Under the pieces are notes generated by a model. The model was not told the origin of the DNA and did no database searches. It saw nothing but the letters and a program-made list of their open reading frames with translations. From DATEEG01 sp035525055 (lineage in GTDB: Bacteria > Actinomycetota > Acidimicrobiia > Spongiisociales > ZC4RG35), in NCBI GenBank assembly GCA_035525055.1, contig DATLEZ010000176.1, positions 1 to 52,876 of the forward strand: a stretch of DNA of 52,876 nucleotides. Direction: 5' to 3'. How positions within the stretch are numbered: the first letter of the stretch is position 1; each line of letters begins with the position of its first letter. Positions 15,484-23,197 of the stretch are shown one piece after another. Made by a program: the position numbers and the translations under genes.

Positions 15484-15833
15484 TGCCACGGCCGCGCAAG
15501 GGCGCTCGCTTCGGCAACTCCGGAGCACACGAGAAGATCATCCTGGCCAACCTGGCCCGGTCGCTGTTCGCCGAAGGTCAGGTCATTACCACCCTCGCCA
15601 AGGCCAAAGCCGTGCGCCCACTTGCGGAGAAACTGATCACCAAGGCGCGGCGGGGCGATCTCCATTCCCGCCGCACGATCCTCAAGACCATCCACGACAA
15701 CGCCGTGGTGACGAAGCTGTTCGACGAGGTGGCACCGCGCTATGCCGAGCGTCCCGGTGGCTACACCCGGATCACCAAGCTCGGTCCACGCCGCGGCGAC
15801 GGCGCCGAAGAAGCCCTCATCGAATTGGTCTGA
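15483..15833 (+). CDS. rplQ: 50S ribosomal protein L17
   Basis: L17 lies near the tunnel exit. The 116-residue product contains RSLFAEGQVITTLAKAKAVRP and ends with YTRITKLGPRRGDGAEEALIELV. It overlaps rpoA by one base and closes the ribosomal superoperon. The 63 nt after it hold short heptad repeats and one arm of an inverted repeat. Confidence 0.97.
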   Translation: MPRPRKGARFGNSGAHEKIILANLARSLFAEGQVITTLAKAKAVRPLAEKLITKARRGDLHSRRTILKTIHDNAVVTKLFDEVAPRYAERPGGYTRITKLGPRRGDGAEEALIELV

Positions 15834-15854
15834 GTCTTTGACTCAGGCAGAGCC

Positions 15855-15927
15855 AGTCGGAAGTCGGAAGTCAAGGTTCTTTGCACTGACTGAAGAATGG
15901 GCAGCACGACGGCGCAAAGAACCTTGA
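15855..15927. repeat. Heptads and 14-bp inverted repeat around the coaA start
   Basis: AGTCGGA, AGTCGGA and AGTCAAG lie at 15855-15875. TCAAGGTTCTTTGC (15871-15884) is a perfect reverse complement of 15914-15927, leaving a 29-nt loop that contains the annotated coaA ATG (15897). A further pair of AAGACGG-like words follows at 15926-15940 inside the first coaA codons. A terminator role for rplQ is possible, but no T-run follows. Confidence 0.75.
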
Positions 15928-16868
15928 AGACGGAAGACGAAAGGACCGTTCCGGCAGGTTCGCCTTATCTCTCATTTTCTCGTGCCGAGTGGGCGGCTTT
16001 GCGCGCTTCGACTCCTCTCACCCTCTCTGAGGCCGATGTCGAGGAGATGCGGGGGATCAACGTGGCCCTCTCCCTCGTTGAGGTGGAGAACATCTACCTG
16101 CCGTTGTCTCGCCTGCTGAATCTCTATGTCCGGGCTTCCCATCAGCTATTCAGCGTCACCGACACGTTCCTAGGCAAGCCCAACACTCCGGTTCCCTACG
16201 TGATCGGGGTGGCGGGTTCGGTGGCGGTCGGCAAGTCGACCTCGGCTCGGGTGTTGCAGGCGCTCCTCAGCCGGTGGCCCGATCATCCGCGGGTCGACCT
16301 GGTAACCACGGACGGCTTCCTGCTTCCCAACGCGGTCCTAGAAGAGCGCGGCCTCATGGACCGGAAGGGATTTCCCGAGAGCTACGACCGCCGGCGCTTG
16401 CTCGAGTTCGTGGCCAATCTCAAGTCAGGGGCGGATGCGGTAGCGGTGCCGGTCTACTCCCACCTGGCCTACGACATCCTTCCGGGCGAGACCCGGCAGG
16501 TGCGAAGGCCAGACATCCTGATCGTTGAGGGCCTCAACGTGCTCCAGGGCGGAGCGACCGGCGCCTTCGTTTCGGACTACTTCGATTTCTCGATCTACGT
16601 CGACGCCGATCCCGCTGACATCGAAGAGTGGTACGTCGCTCGTTTCTTGACGCTACGCGACACAGCCTTTCGCGATCCGGTTTCGTACTTCCACCGCTAT
16701 GTGAGTCTCACTGACGATGAAGCGATCGCCGAGAGTCGCCGCATTTGGCGCGAGATCAACCTCGTGAACCTGAAAGCGAACATTCTCCCGACCCGGGATC
16801 GAGCCACGCTGATCCTCCACAAGAACGCCGATCACGGTGTCGGCGGCGTCAGTTTGCGGCGCCGGTAA
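15897..16868 (+). CDS. coaA: Pantothenate kinase, type I (CoaA)
   Basis: Phosphorylates pantothenate, the first step of coenzyme A synthesis. The P-loop is GVAGSVAVGKST, and the family blocks TTDGFLLPNAVLEERGLM, KGFPESYDRR and VEGLNVLQ follow. At 323 residues it is close to the usual 310-320. The start is uncertain: ATG 15897 lies in the loop of an inverted repeat with a weak ribosome-binding site. The conserved sequence begins only at about residue 23, so TTG 15924 is an alternative. Confidence 0.93.
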   Translation: MGSTTAQRTLKTEDERTVPAGSPYLSFSRAEWAALRASTPLTLSEADVEEMRGINVALSLVEVENIYLPLSRLLNLYVRASHQLFSVTDTFLGKPNTPVPYVIGVAGSVAVGKSTSARVLQALLSRWPDHPRVDLVTTDGFLLPNAVLEERGLMDRKGFPESYDRRRLLEFVANLKSGADAVAVPVYSHLAYDILPGETRQVRRPDILIVEGLNVLQGGATGAFVSDYFDFSIYVDADPADIEEWYVARFLTLRDTAFRDPVSYFHRYVSLTDDEAIAESRRIWREINLVNLKANILPTRDRATLILHKNADHGVGGVSLRRR

Positions 16869-16878
16869 GGTCGGCCAG

Positions 16879-17385
16879 ATGGAGTCCGTGCAGAAGGCAA
16901 CCCGGCTGACGTTCTTCGATCAGCGCACGGCCCGCCAGGTGATGTTCGAACACAGTGCCACCGCCGACGCGGTGATGATCGTGGGAGCTGTCAACGCCAT
17001 CGTTCTTCTGGTCTTACACCTTCGGGTTGGAAGCTTCGACCTGTTGGCGATCCTCGAGGGAACCATCAGAGGACTGGCGGGGTGGTTGTTCCTGTCCTTC
17101 GCCATCTGGTTGATGGGCACCAAGCTTCTGAAGGGCAACGGCGATCCGCAGACGGTGATACGCACTAGCGGGTTTGCCTCATTGCCCTTGCTCCTCGGGG
17201 CCCTGACCTTTGTGTGGCCGGGGTTGAATTGGGTCGGTCTGTTTTGGTATCTGGCATTGTTGGTTCTGGTCGCCAAGGTCAGCCTCGGGCTGGAATGGAT
17301 CGAAGCTGTTGCCGCGGTCGCGCTCGGGGCTGCTCTGATCTACCTGATCCAGTCTCTTCTCGGAGCCGCCCTTTTCCGCTTCTGA
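16879..17385 (+). CDS. Yip1-like integral membrane protein
   Basis: The product (168 residues from ATG 16879) begins with a soluble segment containing RLTFFDQRTARQVMFEH, then four or five hydrophobic spans separated by short loops, with a KLLKGNGDPQTVIRTSGFASLP loop in the middle. This pattern resembles Yip1-domain proteins, but the match is made by eye. Function unknown. The gene follows coaA by 10 nt and overlaps truA by one base (TGATG), so it is probably co-transcribed with both. Confidence 0.75.
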   Translation: MESVQKATRLTFFDQRTARQVMFEHSATADAVMIVGAVNAIVLLVLHLRVGSFDLLAILEGTIRGLAGWLFLSFAIWLMGTKLLKGNGDPQTVIRTSGFASLPLLLGALTFVWPGLNWVGLFWYLALLVLVAKVSLGLEWIEAVAAVALGAALIYLIQSLLGAALFRF

Positions 17386-18116
17386 TGCCCGTCTACCGGA
17401 TCGACTTTGGGTACGACGGCACCGCCTTCCGCGGCTTTGCCCGCCAGGCGGGCCAGCGAACGGTTCAGGGAGTTCTTGAAGAACGCCTTGCCAGAGTGCT
17501 GGGGAGTGTGGTCACAACGACCGGGGCGGGACGAACCGACGCCGGCGTTCACGCCCGCCGGCAAGTAGTCAGCTTCGAATGGGACGACGAGCTTGACCTG
17601 ACCCGGCTGGCCCGGTCGTTGAACGGGATGATGGGACCCGAAGTCGTGGTCGCCTCGGTGGATAAGGCCGTCGACGACTTCAGTGCGAGGTTCGCGGCCA
17701 AGTGGCGGCGGTACCGATACTTGATCCTCAATGCCCCGTTGGCTGATCCCCTCAACCGGCACTCGTGTTGGAATGTCGTCGATCCGCTCGACCTAACTGC
17801 GATGAACGATGCCGCCGGGAGGCTTGTCGGGGAGCACGACTTCGCCTCGTTCTGCCGCACCCCCGAGAGCGGCTCGACCACCCGCAGGGTCTTGTCGGCT
17901 GAATGGGCTCTCGAAGGCGAGATGACGGTGTTCACGATCGCCGCCAATGCCTTCTGTCATCAGATGGTGCGCTCGATCGTAGGTTTCATGATCGACGTAG
18001 GCAAGGGTCGCCGTCGGGCCGATGAGATCGAAACCGTAATGGCGGCCCGGGACCGATCCAAGGCTTCCAACATGGCCCCACCCCACGGCCTGATCCTGTG
18101 GGAGGTGGGGTACTGA
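17385..18116 (+). CDS. truA: tRNA pseudouridine(38-40) synthase TruA
   Basis: Converts uridines 38-40 of the anticodon arm to pseudouridine. The 243-residue product begins YRIDFGYDGTAFRGFARQ; the catalytic Asp is in GAGRTDAGVHA. The Lys/Arg-rich RYLILN region and the C-terminal FCHQMVRSIVG complete the family. The ATG at 17385 (TGATG) is chosen over an open frame that continues upstream into the Yip1-like gene. Confidence 0.96.
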   Translation: MPVYRIDFGYDGTAFRGFARQAGQRTVQGVLEERLARVLGSVVTTTGAGRTDAGVHARRQVVSFEWDDELDLTRLARSLNGMMGPEVVVASVDKAVDDFSARFAAKWRRYRYLILNAPLADPLNRHSCWNVVDPLDLTAMNDAAGRLVGEHDFASFCRTPESGSTTRRVLSAEWALEGEMTVFTIAANAFCHQMVRSIVGFMIDVGKGRRRADEIETVMAARDRSKASNMAPPHGLILWEVGY

Positions 18117-18117
18117 T

Positions 18118-18285
18118 GACGGAAGATGGAAGACGGAGGACGGAGGACGGAATACATCAGCGAAGGAAGCGAGGGTCAAATTTGGTCGCTCAGTCCCGCC
18201 TCCAGGCAAATCTGGTCACGCAGTCCCGGTACTCGGGACCCAGTAGCCGAATTACGTATAGGCCGGGAGCGAGTGACCGAATTTG
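18118..18285. repeat. Five heptads plus 22-nt direct and inverted repeats between truA and the HAD gene
   Basis: GACGGAA, GATGGAA, GACGGAG, GACGGAG, GACGGAA run from 18118 to 18152. A second element has a 22-nt word at 18177-18198 and again at 18207-18228 (30-nt period; both start CAAAT and end CAGTCCCG). A roughly reverse-complement copy lies at 18264-18285 (starts CGGGAG, ends GAATTTG). This repeats the 'direct words, then inverted word' architecture at a longer word length. Nothing coding is seen in the rest of 18117-18398. Confidence 0.8.
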
Positions 18286-18398
18286 CCGGCGGAACGTTTC
18301 CGGGCGGACGAGCCCCGGCGGCCAATCCTCCCCTTCGCTGTTCTGTTCTCCACGGCAGGACGATGGAACCTGGAGACTTGTCGACGTGAGGCGAGTTC

Positions 18399-19061
18399 AT
18401 GAATACTCCTGAAGCGATTCTCTTCGATGCGGGTGGCACACTCGTCCTCCAGGACCCGGTGGAACTGTCCAGGCTCCTGGGCGTTGCCGTCGATCCTGCC
18501 GCCGCCTTCGCGGCGCACTATCGGGCTATGGACGCTTACGCCAGGGTTCGCCTGACTGGCCAGGAGGAGTCCTGGGTCTGGTGGCAGAGCCACTTCTTCT
18601 CCGGCCTTGGGCTCGCCGAGCCGGAGACCGGGGCGGAGTTGACCAGGGACGGATTCGGGTTGTGGAGCGCGGCCATCGATGGCACGGTCGAGGCAGTCTC
18701 CCGGCTGCGGCGGGGAGGGATTCGGGTCGCGGTTGTCTCCAACTCGGATGGCTCGGTTCGAGAGTCCCTCTCCCGGGCAGGCTTTGACGGCCTTTTCGAG
18801 TTCGTCGTGGATAGTCACGAGGTCGGTCTTGCCAAGCCCGACCCTGCCATCTTCGTGCATGCTCTGGCTCGGCTCGGGGTCGACGCCGCCAGAGCCTGGT
18901 ATGTCGGCGATTCGATCTACCACGACGTAGGCGGGGGAAGCGGGGCCGGATTGGCGGCATCGGTCCTGATCGACCCGCTCGGCCTGGCCGTAGAGCATTC
19001 GCCAAGGATCGCTTCGGTAGCGCAGCTTCCCGGGTTGTTGCGCTCGCTTCGGCGGCTATGA
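18399..19061 (+). CDS. HAD-superfamily hydrolase
   Basis: A 220-residue HAD family protein. Motif I reads FDAGGT near the N-terminus: the nucleophile Asp is present, but the second Asp of DxDGT is Gly, as in some HDHD3-like members. Motif II is VVSNSDGS, motif III the Lys in LAKPDP, motif IV GDSIYHDVGGG. The substrate cannot be told from sequence. ATG 18399 is used. It converges on lhgO and overlaps it by 6 nt. Confidence 0.88.
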   Translation: MNTPEAILFDAGGTLVLQDPVELSRLLGVAVDPAAAFAAHYRAMDAYARVRLTGQEESWVWWQSHFFSGLGLAEPETGAELTRDGFGLWSAAIDGTVEAVSRLRRGGIRVAVVSNSDGSVRESLSRAGFDGLFEFVVDSHEVGLAKPDPAIFVHALARLGVDAARAWYVGDSIYHDVGGGSGAGLAASVLIDPLGLAVEHSPRIASVAQLPGLLRSLRRL

Positions 19062-20246
19062 GTCGGCCAGCCGGGCAGCGATCTCCTGGCCTATCGCCAG
19101 TGAGGCAGTAGCGGCCGGGGACGGGGCGTTCAACACGGCCAGGACCCCGTCACCGCTGGCAAAGGCGAAGTCGTCAACTAGCTGCCCGTCGGCTGTCAGG
19201 GCCTGGGCCCTTACCCCCGCCCCCGCCCGAACCAGGTCGTTTGACCGAACCGCTGGGACCAGCGCTCGGACTGCTCTCAGCAGAAGGGCCGGAACCAGCG
19301 ACCGCGCGATCTCCGTGGAACCTGTTCGCCAATACCGGCGCGCCAGCCGCATCAGTCCGGGTGTGGAAAGAATTTGAACGAGCTCACTCGGGACAATCCG
19401 CCCCCATGAATAGCCCTCGCGGGCGAATGCCAGGACAGCGTTCGGGCCGACTTCAATTGTCCCGTCGATCCTCTTGGTGAAATGGACGCCGAGAAACGGA
19501 AAACGCGGGTCCGGAACCGGGTAAATCAGACTTCGCACCAACTCCGGCCGCAGGAGGTGCCAGTACTCGCCGCGAAAAGGAACGATTCGAACACCGGGAC
19601 GCAGGCCTAGCAGGCTTGCTACTCGATCCGCCTGGAGGCCTGCGCAGACGACGATTTTTGGAGCCTGCAATTGCTCGTGGCCTTCCATGTCGAGTGACCA
19701 GGTCGTGCCTTTACGTGTGGCTCCGACCACCTTGGAGCCGGTTACAACCTCACCTCCGAGTGCCTCGATCCTTCGTCGCAGAGCCACCGCTACTTCTTTG
19801 TAATCAACGGTCCCGGCGCCGGGTACATGAAGGGCGGCGATTCCTCGCGCCTCGGGTTCAAGTGCCTTAAGTTCTGATGGCGAGATCGAACGGACTCCGA
19901 CGACCCCATTGGCGCGGGCCCGGCTCAGCAGTTCGTCGAGCCGTCCAAGCTCATCCGGGCCCGTCGCCACCACGACCTTGCCTCCGATGTCCGTTCGAAT
20001 CTGTTCCTCGCGGCAGAAGTCCAACATCCGCTGGCGGCCGTCGACACAGAACCGGGCCTTGTCGGAACCGGGCCGGTAATAGATCCCTGTGTGCAATACG
20101 CCGGAGTTATGCCCGGTCTGATGGGAGGCAATAACCGCCTCCTTGTCTACCAAAGTGACCCGGGCTCCCATTTCGGACAAGCTCAAGCCTGAGGCCAGGC
20201 CGACGATCCCTGCACCGACGACTACCACATCCGGACTCGGGCCCAT
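19056..20246 (-). CDS. lhgO: L-2-hydroxyglutarate oxidase/dehydrogenase-like FAD protein
   Basis: Predicted to oxidise L-2-hydroxyglutarate to 2-oxoglutarate and pass electrons to oxygen or the quinone pool. The FAD-binding motif VVGAGIVGLASGLSLSEMG is at the N-terminus; HNSGVLHTGIYY and the GPNAVLAFAREGYS block near the middle are typical of LhgO. ATG 20246 (396 residues) follows AAAGGAAG at good spacing; a GTG seven codons upstream is possible. It is the only minus-strand gene between the ribosomal operon and the cox region. Confidence 0.9.
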   Translation of the reverse strand: MGPSPDVVVVGAGIVGLASGLSLSEMGARVTLVDKEAVIASHQTGHNSGVLHTGIYYRPGSDKARFCVDGRQRMLDFCREEQIRTDIGGKVVVATGPDELGRLDELLSRARANGVVGVRSISPSELKALEPEARGIAALHVPGAGTVDYKEVAVALRRRIEALGGEVVTGSKVVGATRKGTTWSLDMEGHEQLQAPKIVVCAGLQADRVASLLGLRPGVRIVPFRGEYWHLLRPELVRSLIYPVPDPRFPFLGVHFTKRIDGTIEVGPNAVLAFAREGYSWGRIVPSELVQILSTPGLMRLARRYWRTGSTEIARSLVPALLLRAVRALVPAVRSNDLVRAGAGVRAQALTADGQLVDDFAFASGDGVLAVLNAPSPAATASLAIGQEIAARLADS

Positions 20247-20306
20247 CTCGTTCTTCCTTTCAGCCACGTTGTCCGGAGGGACCGGAAACCTTCCGAAAGC
20301 CTAGGT

Positions 20307-20336
20307 TTGGCCGATTGGCCCGACGGCCATTACCAT
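20307..20336 (+). promoter_or_regulatory. Possible sigma-A-type promoter for rplM-rpsI
   Basis: TTGGCC (20307-20312) and TACCAT (20331-20336) are spaced 18 nt apart in the divergent lhgO-rplM gap. Each matches the consensus at four of six positions. Transcription would start near 20343 and give a leader of about 85 nt. This is a pattern match only. Confidence 0.4.
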
Positions 20337-20367
20337 ATGGCGGCTCCTCCTCGGAGCGCTGTCCCCT

Positions 20368-20407
20368 ATCAGCCAGTGCCGAACCGTGTTCGGTCTGGAT
20401 TGCTGAT
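20368..20407 (+). promoter_or_regulatory. Structured leader hairpin upstream of rplM
   Basis: Nested complementary segments lie 21 nt before the rplM ATG: ATCAGC (20368-20373) with GCTGAT (20402-20407), CAG/CTG inside it, and CCGAAC (20379-20384) with GTTCGG (20388-20393) around a CGT loop. The shape resembles an autoregulatory ribosomal-protein leader. It does not obviously match the known L13 leader, and no homologues could be checked. Confidence 0.45.
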
Positions 20408-20428
20408 CGGGCTGTCGGGAGCTCACAC

Positions 20429-20884
20429 ATGAACAACAAGACTTTTTCGCCCAAACCCGTCGATGTGGAACGCCAGTGGTGGGTCATCGACGCCGCCAGC
20501 ATGCCCCTGGGGCGCTTGGCCACCGAGGTCGCCGTGCTGCTGCGTGGCAAGCACAAGCCAATCTTCGCCCCTCACGTCGACACCGGCGATTTCGTGATCG
20601 TTGTCAACGCCTCCGAGGTCGCAGTGACGTCGAAGAAGAGCCAGGACAAGATCTATTACCGCTACTCCGGCTATCCAGGCGGTCTCAAGGCGGAGAATTT
20701 CGAACATCTCCGGGCGCGTCGCCCCGAAGCGGTCATCGAGCGGGCAGTCAGGGGGATGCTGCCCAAGAACCGTCTTGGCCGGCAACTGATCCGCAAGCTC
20801 AAGGTCTACCCCGGTTCCGCTCATCCTCATGAAGCGCAGATGCCCAAGCCCTATGAACTCAATCTCAGAAAGGTGGAAGGCTGA
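20429..20884 (+). CDS. rplM: 50S ribosomal protein L13
   Basis: L13 is an early 50S assembly protein. From ATG 20429 the product is 151 residues, with WWVIDAASMPLGRLATEVA, HVDTGDFVIVVNA and the RAVRGMLPKNRLGRQL signature. The frame is open further upstream, but that would add unrelated residues encoded by the leader. The TGA shares a base with the rpsI ATG, and the rplM-rpsI pair is universal. Confidence 0.97.
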   Translation: MNNKTFSPKPVDVERQWWVIDAASMPLGRLATEVAVLLRGKHKPIFAPHVDTGDFVIVVNASEVAVTSKKSQDKIYYRYSGYPGGLKAENFEHLRARRPEAVIERAVRGMLPKNRLGRQLIRKLKVYPGSAHPHEAQMPKPYELNLRKVEG

Positions 20885-21276
20885 TGCCCAAGCCCATCGC
20901 TCAGACTGTCGGTCGCCGCAAGGAAGCCGTCGCCCGGGTACGACTTCGTGACGGGGCCGGGCGGGTCGTGCTCAACGGCCGTGCCCTCGAAGACTTCTTC
21001 CCCACGATGGCGATCCGTATGCGGGTCATGGAACCGATGCAGGTCACGCAGACCCAGAACAGGTTCGATGTCGACGCCACCCTCGAGGGCGGCGGGGTCA
21101 ACGGCCAGGCCGACGCCCTTCGCCTTGGCATTGCCAGGGCTCTGATCGAATACGACCCGGAGCTGCGCCCAACCCTCAAAAAGGCCGGGTTGCTGACCCG
21201 CGATGCCCGCGCCGTCGAACGCAAGAAATACGGCCTCCGCAAAGCCCGAAAGGCCAAGCAGTACACGAAGAGGTAG
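20884..21276 (+). CDS. rpsI: 30S ribosomal protein S9
   Basis: S9 reaches into the P site with its C-terminal arginine. The 130-residue product begins TVGRRKEAVARVRLRDG and ends KKYGLRKARKAKQYTKR, both diagnostic. It overlaps rplM by one base (TGATG). A 182-nt gap with three four-heptad blocks separates it from glmM. Confidence 0.98.
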   Translation: MPKPIAQTVGRRKEAVARVRLRDGAGRVVLNGRALEDFFPTMAIRMRVMEPMQVTQTQNRFDVDATLEGGGVNGQADALRLGIARALIEYDPELRPTLKKAGLLTRDARAVERKKYGLRKARKAKQYTKR

Positions 21277-21280
21277 GAAA

Positions 21281-21451
21281 CGTTCTACGTTTTACGTGGT
21301 ACGTGGTACGTTCCGAACGGGATCCAGCCCCGTTGGGCTAGCTAAATGTGTATGCGTCTCCCACCTCACGGGTCCTTTGACGTACCTCGTACGACCTACC
21401 ACGTACCACTCGGCTCTTCCGACGTACCACGTACGACGTACCACGTAGAAC
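21281..21451. repeat. Three four-heptad blocks between rpsI and glmM
   Basis: Block 1: CGTTCTA, CGTTTTA, CGTGGTA, CGTGGTA and a fifth, CGTTCCG (21281-21315). Block 2: CGTACCT, CGTACGA, CCTACCA, CGTACCA (21381-21408). Block 3: CGTACCA, CGTACGA, CGTACCA, CGTAGAA (21423-21450). Blocks 2 and 3 are close to reverse complements of block 1, so either could pair with it. Block 3 ends 8 nt before the glmM ATG. Between blocks 1 and 2 no gene or signal is seen. Confidence 0.9.
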
Positions 21452-21458
21452 GATCTCT

Positions 21459-22811
21459 ATGAGTAGCCGGCCCAACGCGCTTCTCGCTCCTGGGCAACGG
21501 ATCTTCGGCACCGACGGGGTGCGCGGAGTTGCCAACCTTGAACTCACTCCCGAACTGGCAGTCGCGATCGGTCGGGCCGCCGGCCTGCAGCTCTCGATGG
21601 GACCGGTCGTCGTTGGACGGGACACGCGCCGTTCCGGGGAAATGCTCTCGCTCGCCCTCCAGGCGGGCTTTCAATCAGCCGGGATCGACACCATCGAAGT
21701 CGGGGTCATGCCATCAGGGGGGATCTCTTATCTGACGGCCGAGAGCGGCGCCACCATGGGGGCCATTGTCTCGGCGTCGCACAACCCGGCCGCCGACAAC
21801 GGCATCAAGCTGCTGTCAGCAATCGGAACCAAACTCACCGATGCCGACGAGGACCGGATCGAGGAGCGGCTTCGCAACACCAGCACTCGCATTCCGGGCG
21901 GAGAAAACATCGGCACCCGCTTCTTCGACAAGAAGGCCTTCGACCGCTATGTCTCCTTCCTGGCCTCGACCGCAAAGTACAGCTACCGGGGGCTCGAGAT
22001 CGTGATCGATGCCGCCAATGGTGCTGCGTTTCGGGCGGCTCCCGCCCTGCTCCGCAAGTTGCACGCCTCCGTTGAGGAATGGGCGGTCGAGCCTGACGGA
22101 ACCAACATCAATCTTGGCTGTGGATCCACCCACCCGGAGTTTCTGGCTGCCAAGGTCAACGGACGAATCGGACTCGCTTTCGACGGCGATGCAGATCGCT
22201 TGCTGGCCTTCGACGAAGACGGACTTCCCCTGAATGGGGACGTGATCATGGCCATCATCGCCCGGCACTGGAAGACCCAGGGGCGATTGAAGGGCAATCT
22301 CGTGGTGGCCACGGTCATGTCCAACCTCGGCTTCCGCAAGGCGATGGAGGAGGCGGGGATCGAGATGGTCGAGACCAAAGTCGGCGACCGCTACGTTCTC
22401 GAGGAGATGCAGGCCCGCAAGGCAGTCCTCGGCGGGGAACAGTCCGGGCACATCATCTTTCTCGACAAGGGACGCACCGGCGACGGGTTATTGACAGCAG
22501 TCAGGCTCCTCGACGTCGTCGCCGGGACCGGTCTGCAGTTGAGAGAGCTTCGGCGCGATGCAATGACCGAATACCCGCAGGTGCTGCGCAACGTCAAGGT
22601 CGGGCGAGGGGTGCAGCTGGATGGTGCAAAAGGGGTTTGGAAGGCGGTTCGGGAGGCCGAAAAGGAACTCGGCGACGACGGCAGGGTTCTGGTGCGCGCT
22701 TCCGGTACCGAACCGCTGGTCCGGGTGATGGTGGAAGCCTCTAGCCAGGACAGCGCAGTGGGCTACGCTGATCGTCTCGCCGAGGTAGTGGCCCGGGAGC
22801 TGGCGAGTTGA
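21459..22811 (+). CDS. glmM: Phosphoglucosamine mutase
   Basis: Interconverts glucosamine-6-phosphate and glucosamine-1-phosphate on the way to UDP-GlcNAc and peptidoglycan. The substrate loop FGTDGVRGVAN is near the N-terminus, the phosphoserine loop is VSASHNPAADNGIK, the metal loop DGDADR and the phosphate-binding RASGTEPLVRV are present. The 450-residue length is standard. It is followed by the glmS ribozyme and glmS, so the gene pair commits fructose-6-P to amino sugar synthesis. Confidence 0.97.
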   Translation: MSSRPNALLAPGQRIFGTDGVRGVANLELTPELAVAIGRAAGLQLSMGPVVVGRDTRRSGEMLSLALQAGFQSAGIDTIEVGVMPSGGISYLTAESGATMGAIVSASHNPAADNGIKLLSAIGTKLTDADEDRIEERLRNTSTRIPGGENIGTRFFDKKAFDRYVSFLASTAKYSYRGLEIVIDAANGAAFRAAPALLRKLHASVEEWAVEPDGTNINLGCGSTHPEFLAAKVNGRIGLAFDGDADRLLAFDEDGLPLNGDVIMAIIARHWKTQGRLKGNLVVATVMSNLGFRKAMEEAGIEMVETKVGDRYVLEEMQARKAVLGGEQSGHIIFLDKGRTGDGLLTAVRLLDVVAGTGLQLRELRRDAMTEYPQVLRNVKVGRGVQLDGAKGVWKAVREAEKELGDDGRVLVRASGTEPLVRVMVEASSQDSAVGYADRLAEVVARELAS

Positions 22812-22906
22812 AGGCTCCAGGCGATATCCGAAATGGAGGTGGGTAGAAGCAGTCGAGTTGGTGTCTCAGATTGAACCGGAACGCGACCAAGACGTTCTCA
22901 GATTCA

Positions 22907-23052
22907 AGCGCCTGGCCTCTCCATGGAGAGGTGACGAGGAGGAAGGTCATCGAAATTTTCGGCGGATGCCTTCCCGGCCCTTCACGGTCGTAACGGGAGC
23001 ACGAAACACCGGAGGTGACTCCGGCACAGAGGTTCTCTCGATGTGATGTGAC
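22907..23052 (+). ncRNA. glmS ribozyme (glucosamine-6-phosphate-activated self-cleaving RNA)
   Basis: The glmM-glmS gap contains the conserved core nearly letter for letter: GCGCC at 22908-22912 just after the predicted cleavage site (A22907/G22908); a P1 hairpin CCTCTC/GAGAGG; GACGAGGA; ATCGAAATTTTCGGCGGATG; a CGGCC/GGTCG P3; and a P4 stem CCGGAG (23009-23014) closed by a GTGA loop with CTCCGG (23019-23024). In Bacillus the metabolite triggers cleavage and mRNA decay. The class is best documented in Firmicutes, and its presence here in an actinobacterial context is notable. The 3' boundary is approximate. Confidence 0.92.
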
Positions 23053-23071
23053 CCACCCGGGTAGACCCCAA

Positions 23072-23136
23072 ATAGGACGAACCGGTGGGACGACCCAGTA
23101 GGACGACCCAATGGGATGACCCAGTGGGCGACGTGT
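23072..23136 (+). repeat. 13-nt tandem repeat between glmS ribozyme and glmS
   Basis: ATAGGACGAACCG (23072), GTGGGACGACCCA (23085), GTAGGACGACCCA (23098), ATGGGATGACCCA (23111) and a diverged GTGGGCGACGTGT (23124) run head to tail. The array fills the spacer between the ribozyme and the coding start and has no complementary arm. Confidence 0.88.
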
Positions 23137-23197
23137 ACTACCAGCCCAACCGGTGGCCTGGTGAGGTCGTTGCGGTCGCTCATCGAAAGGGCATCTC

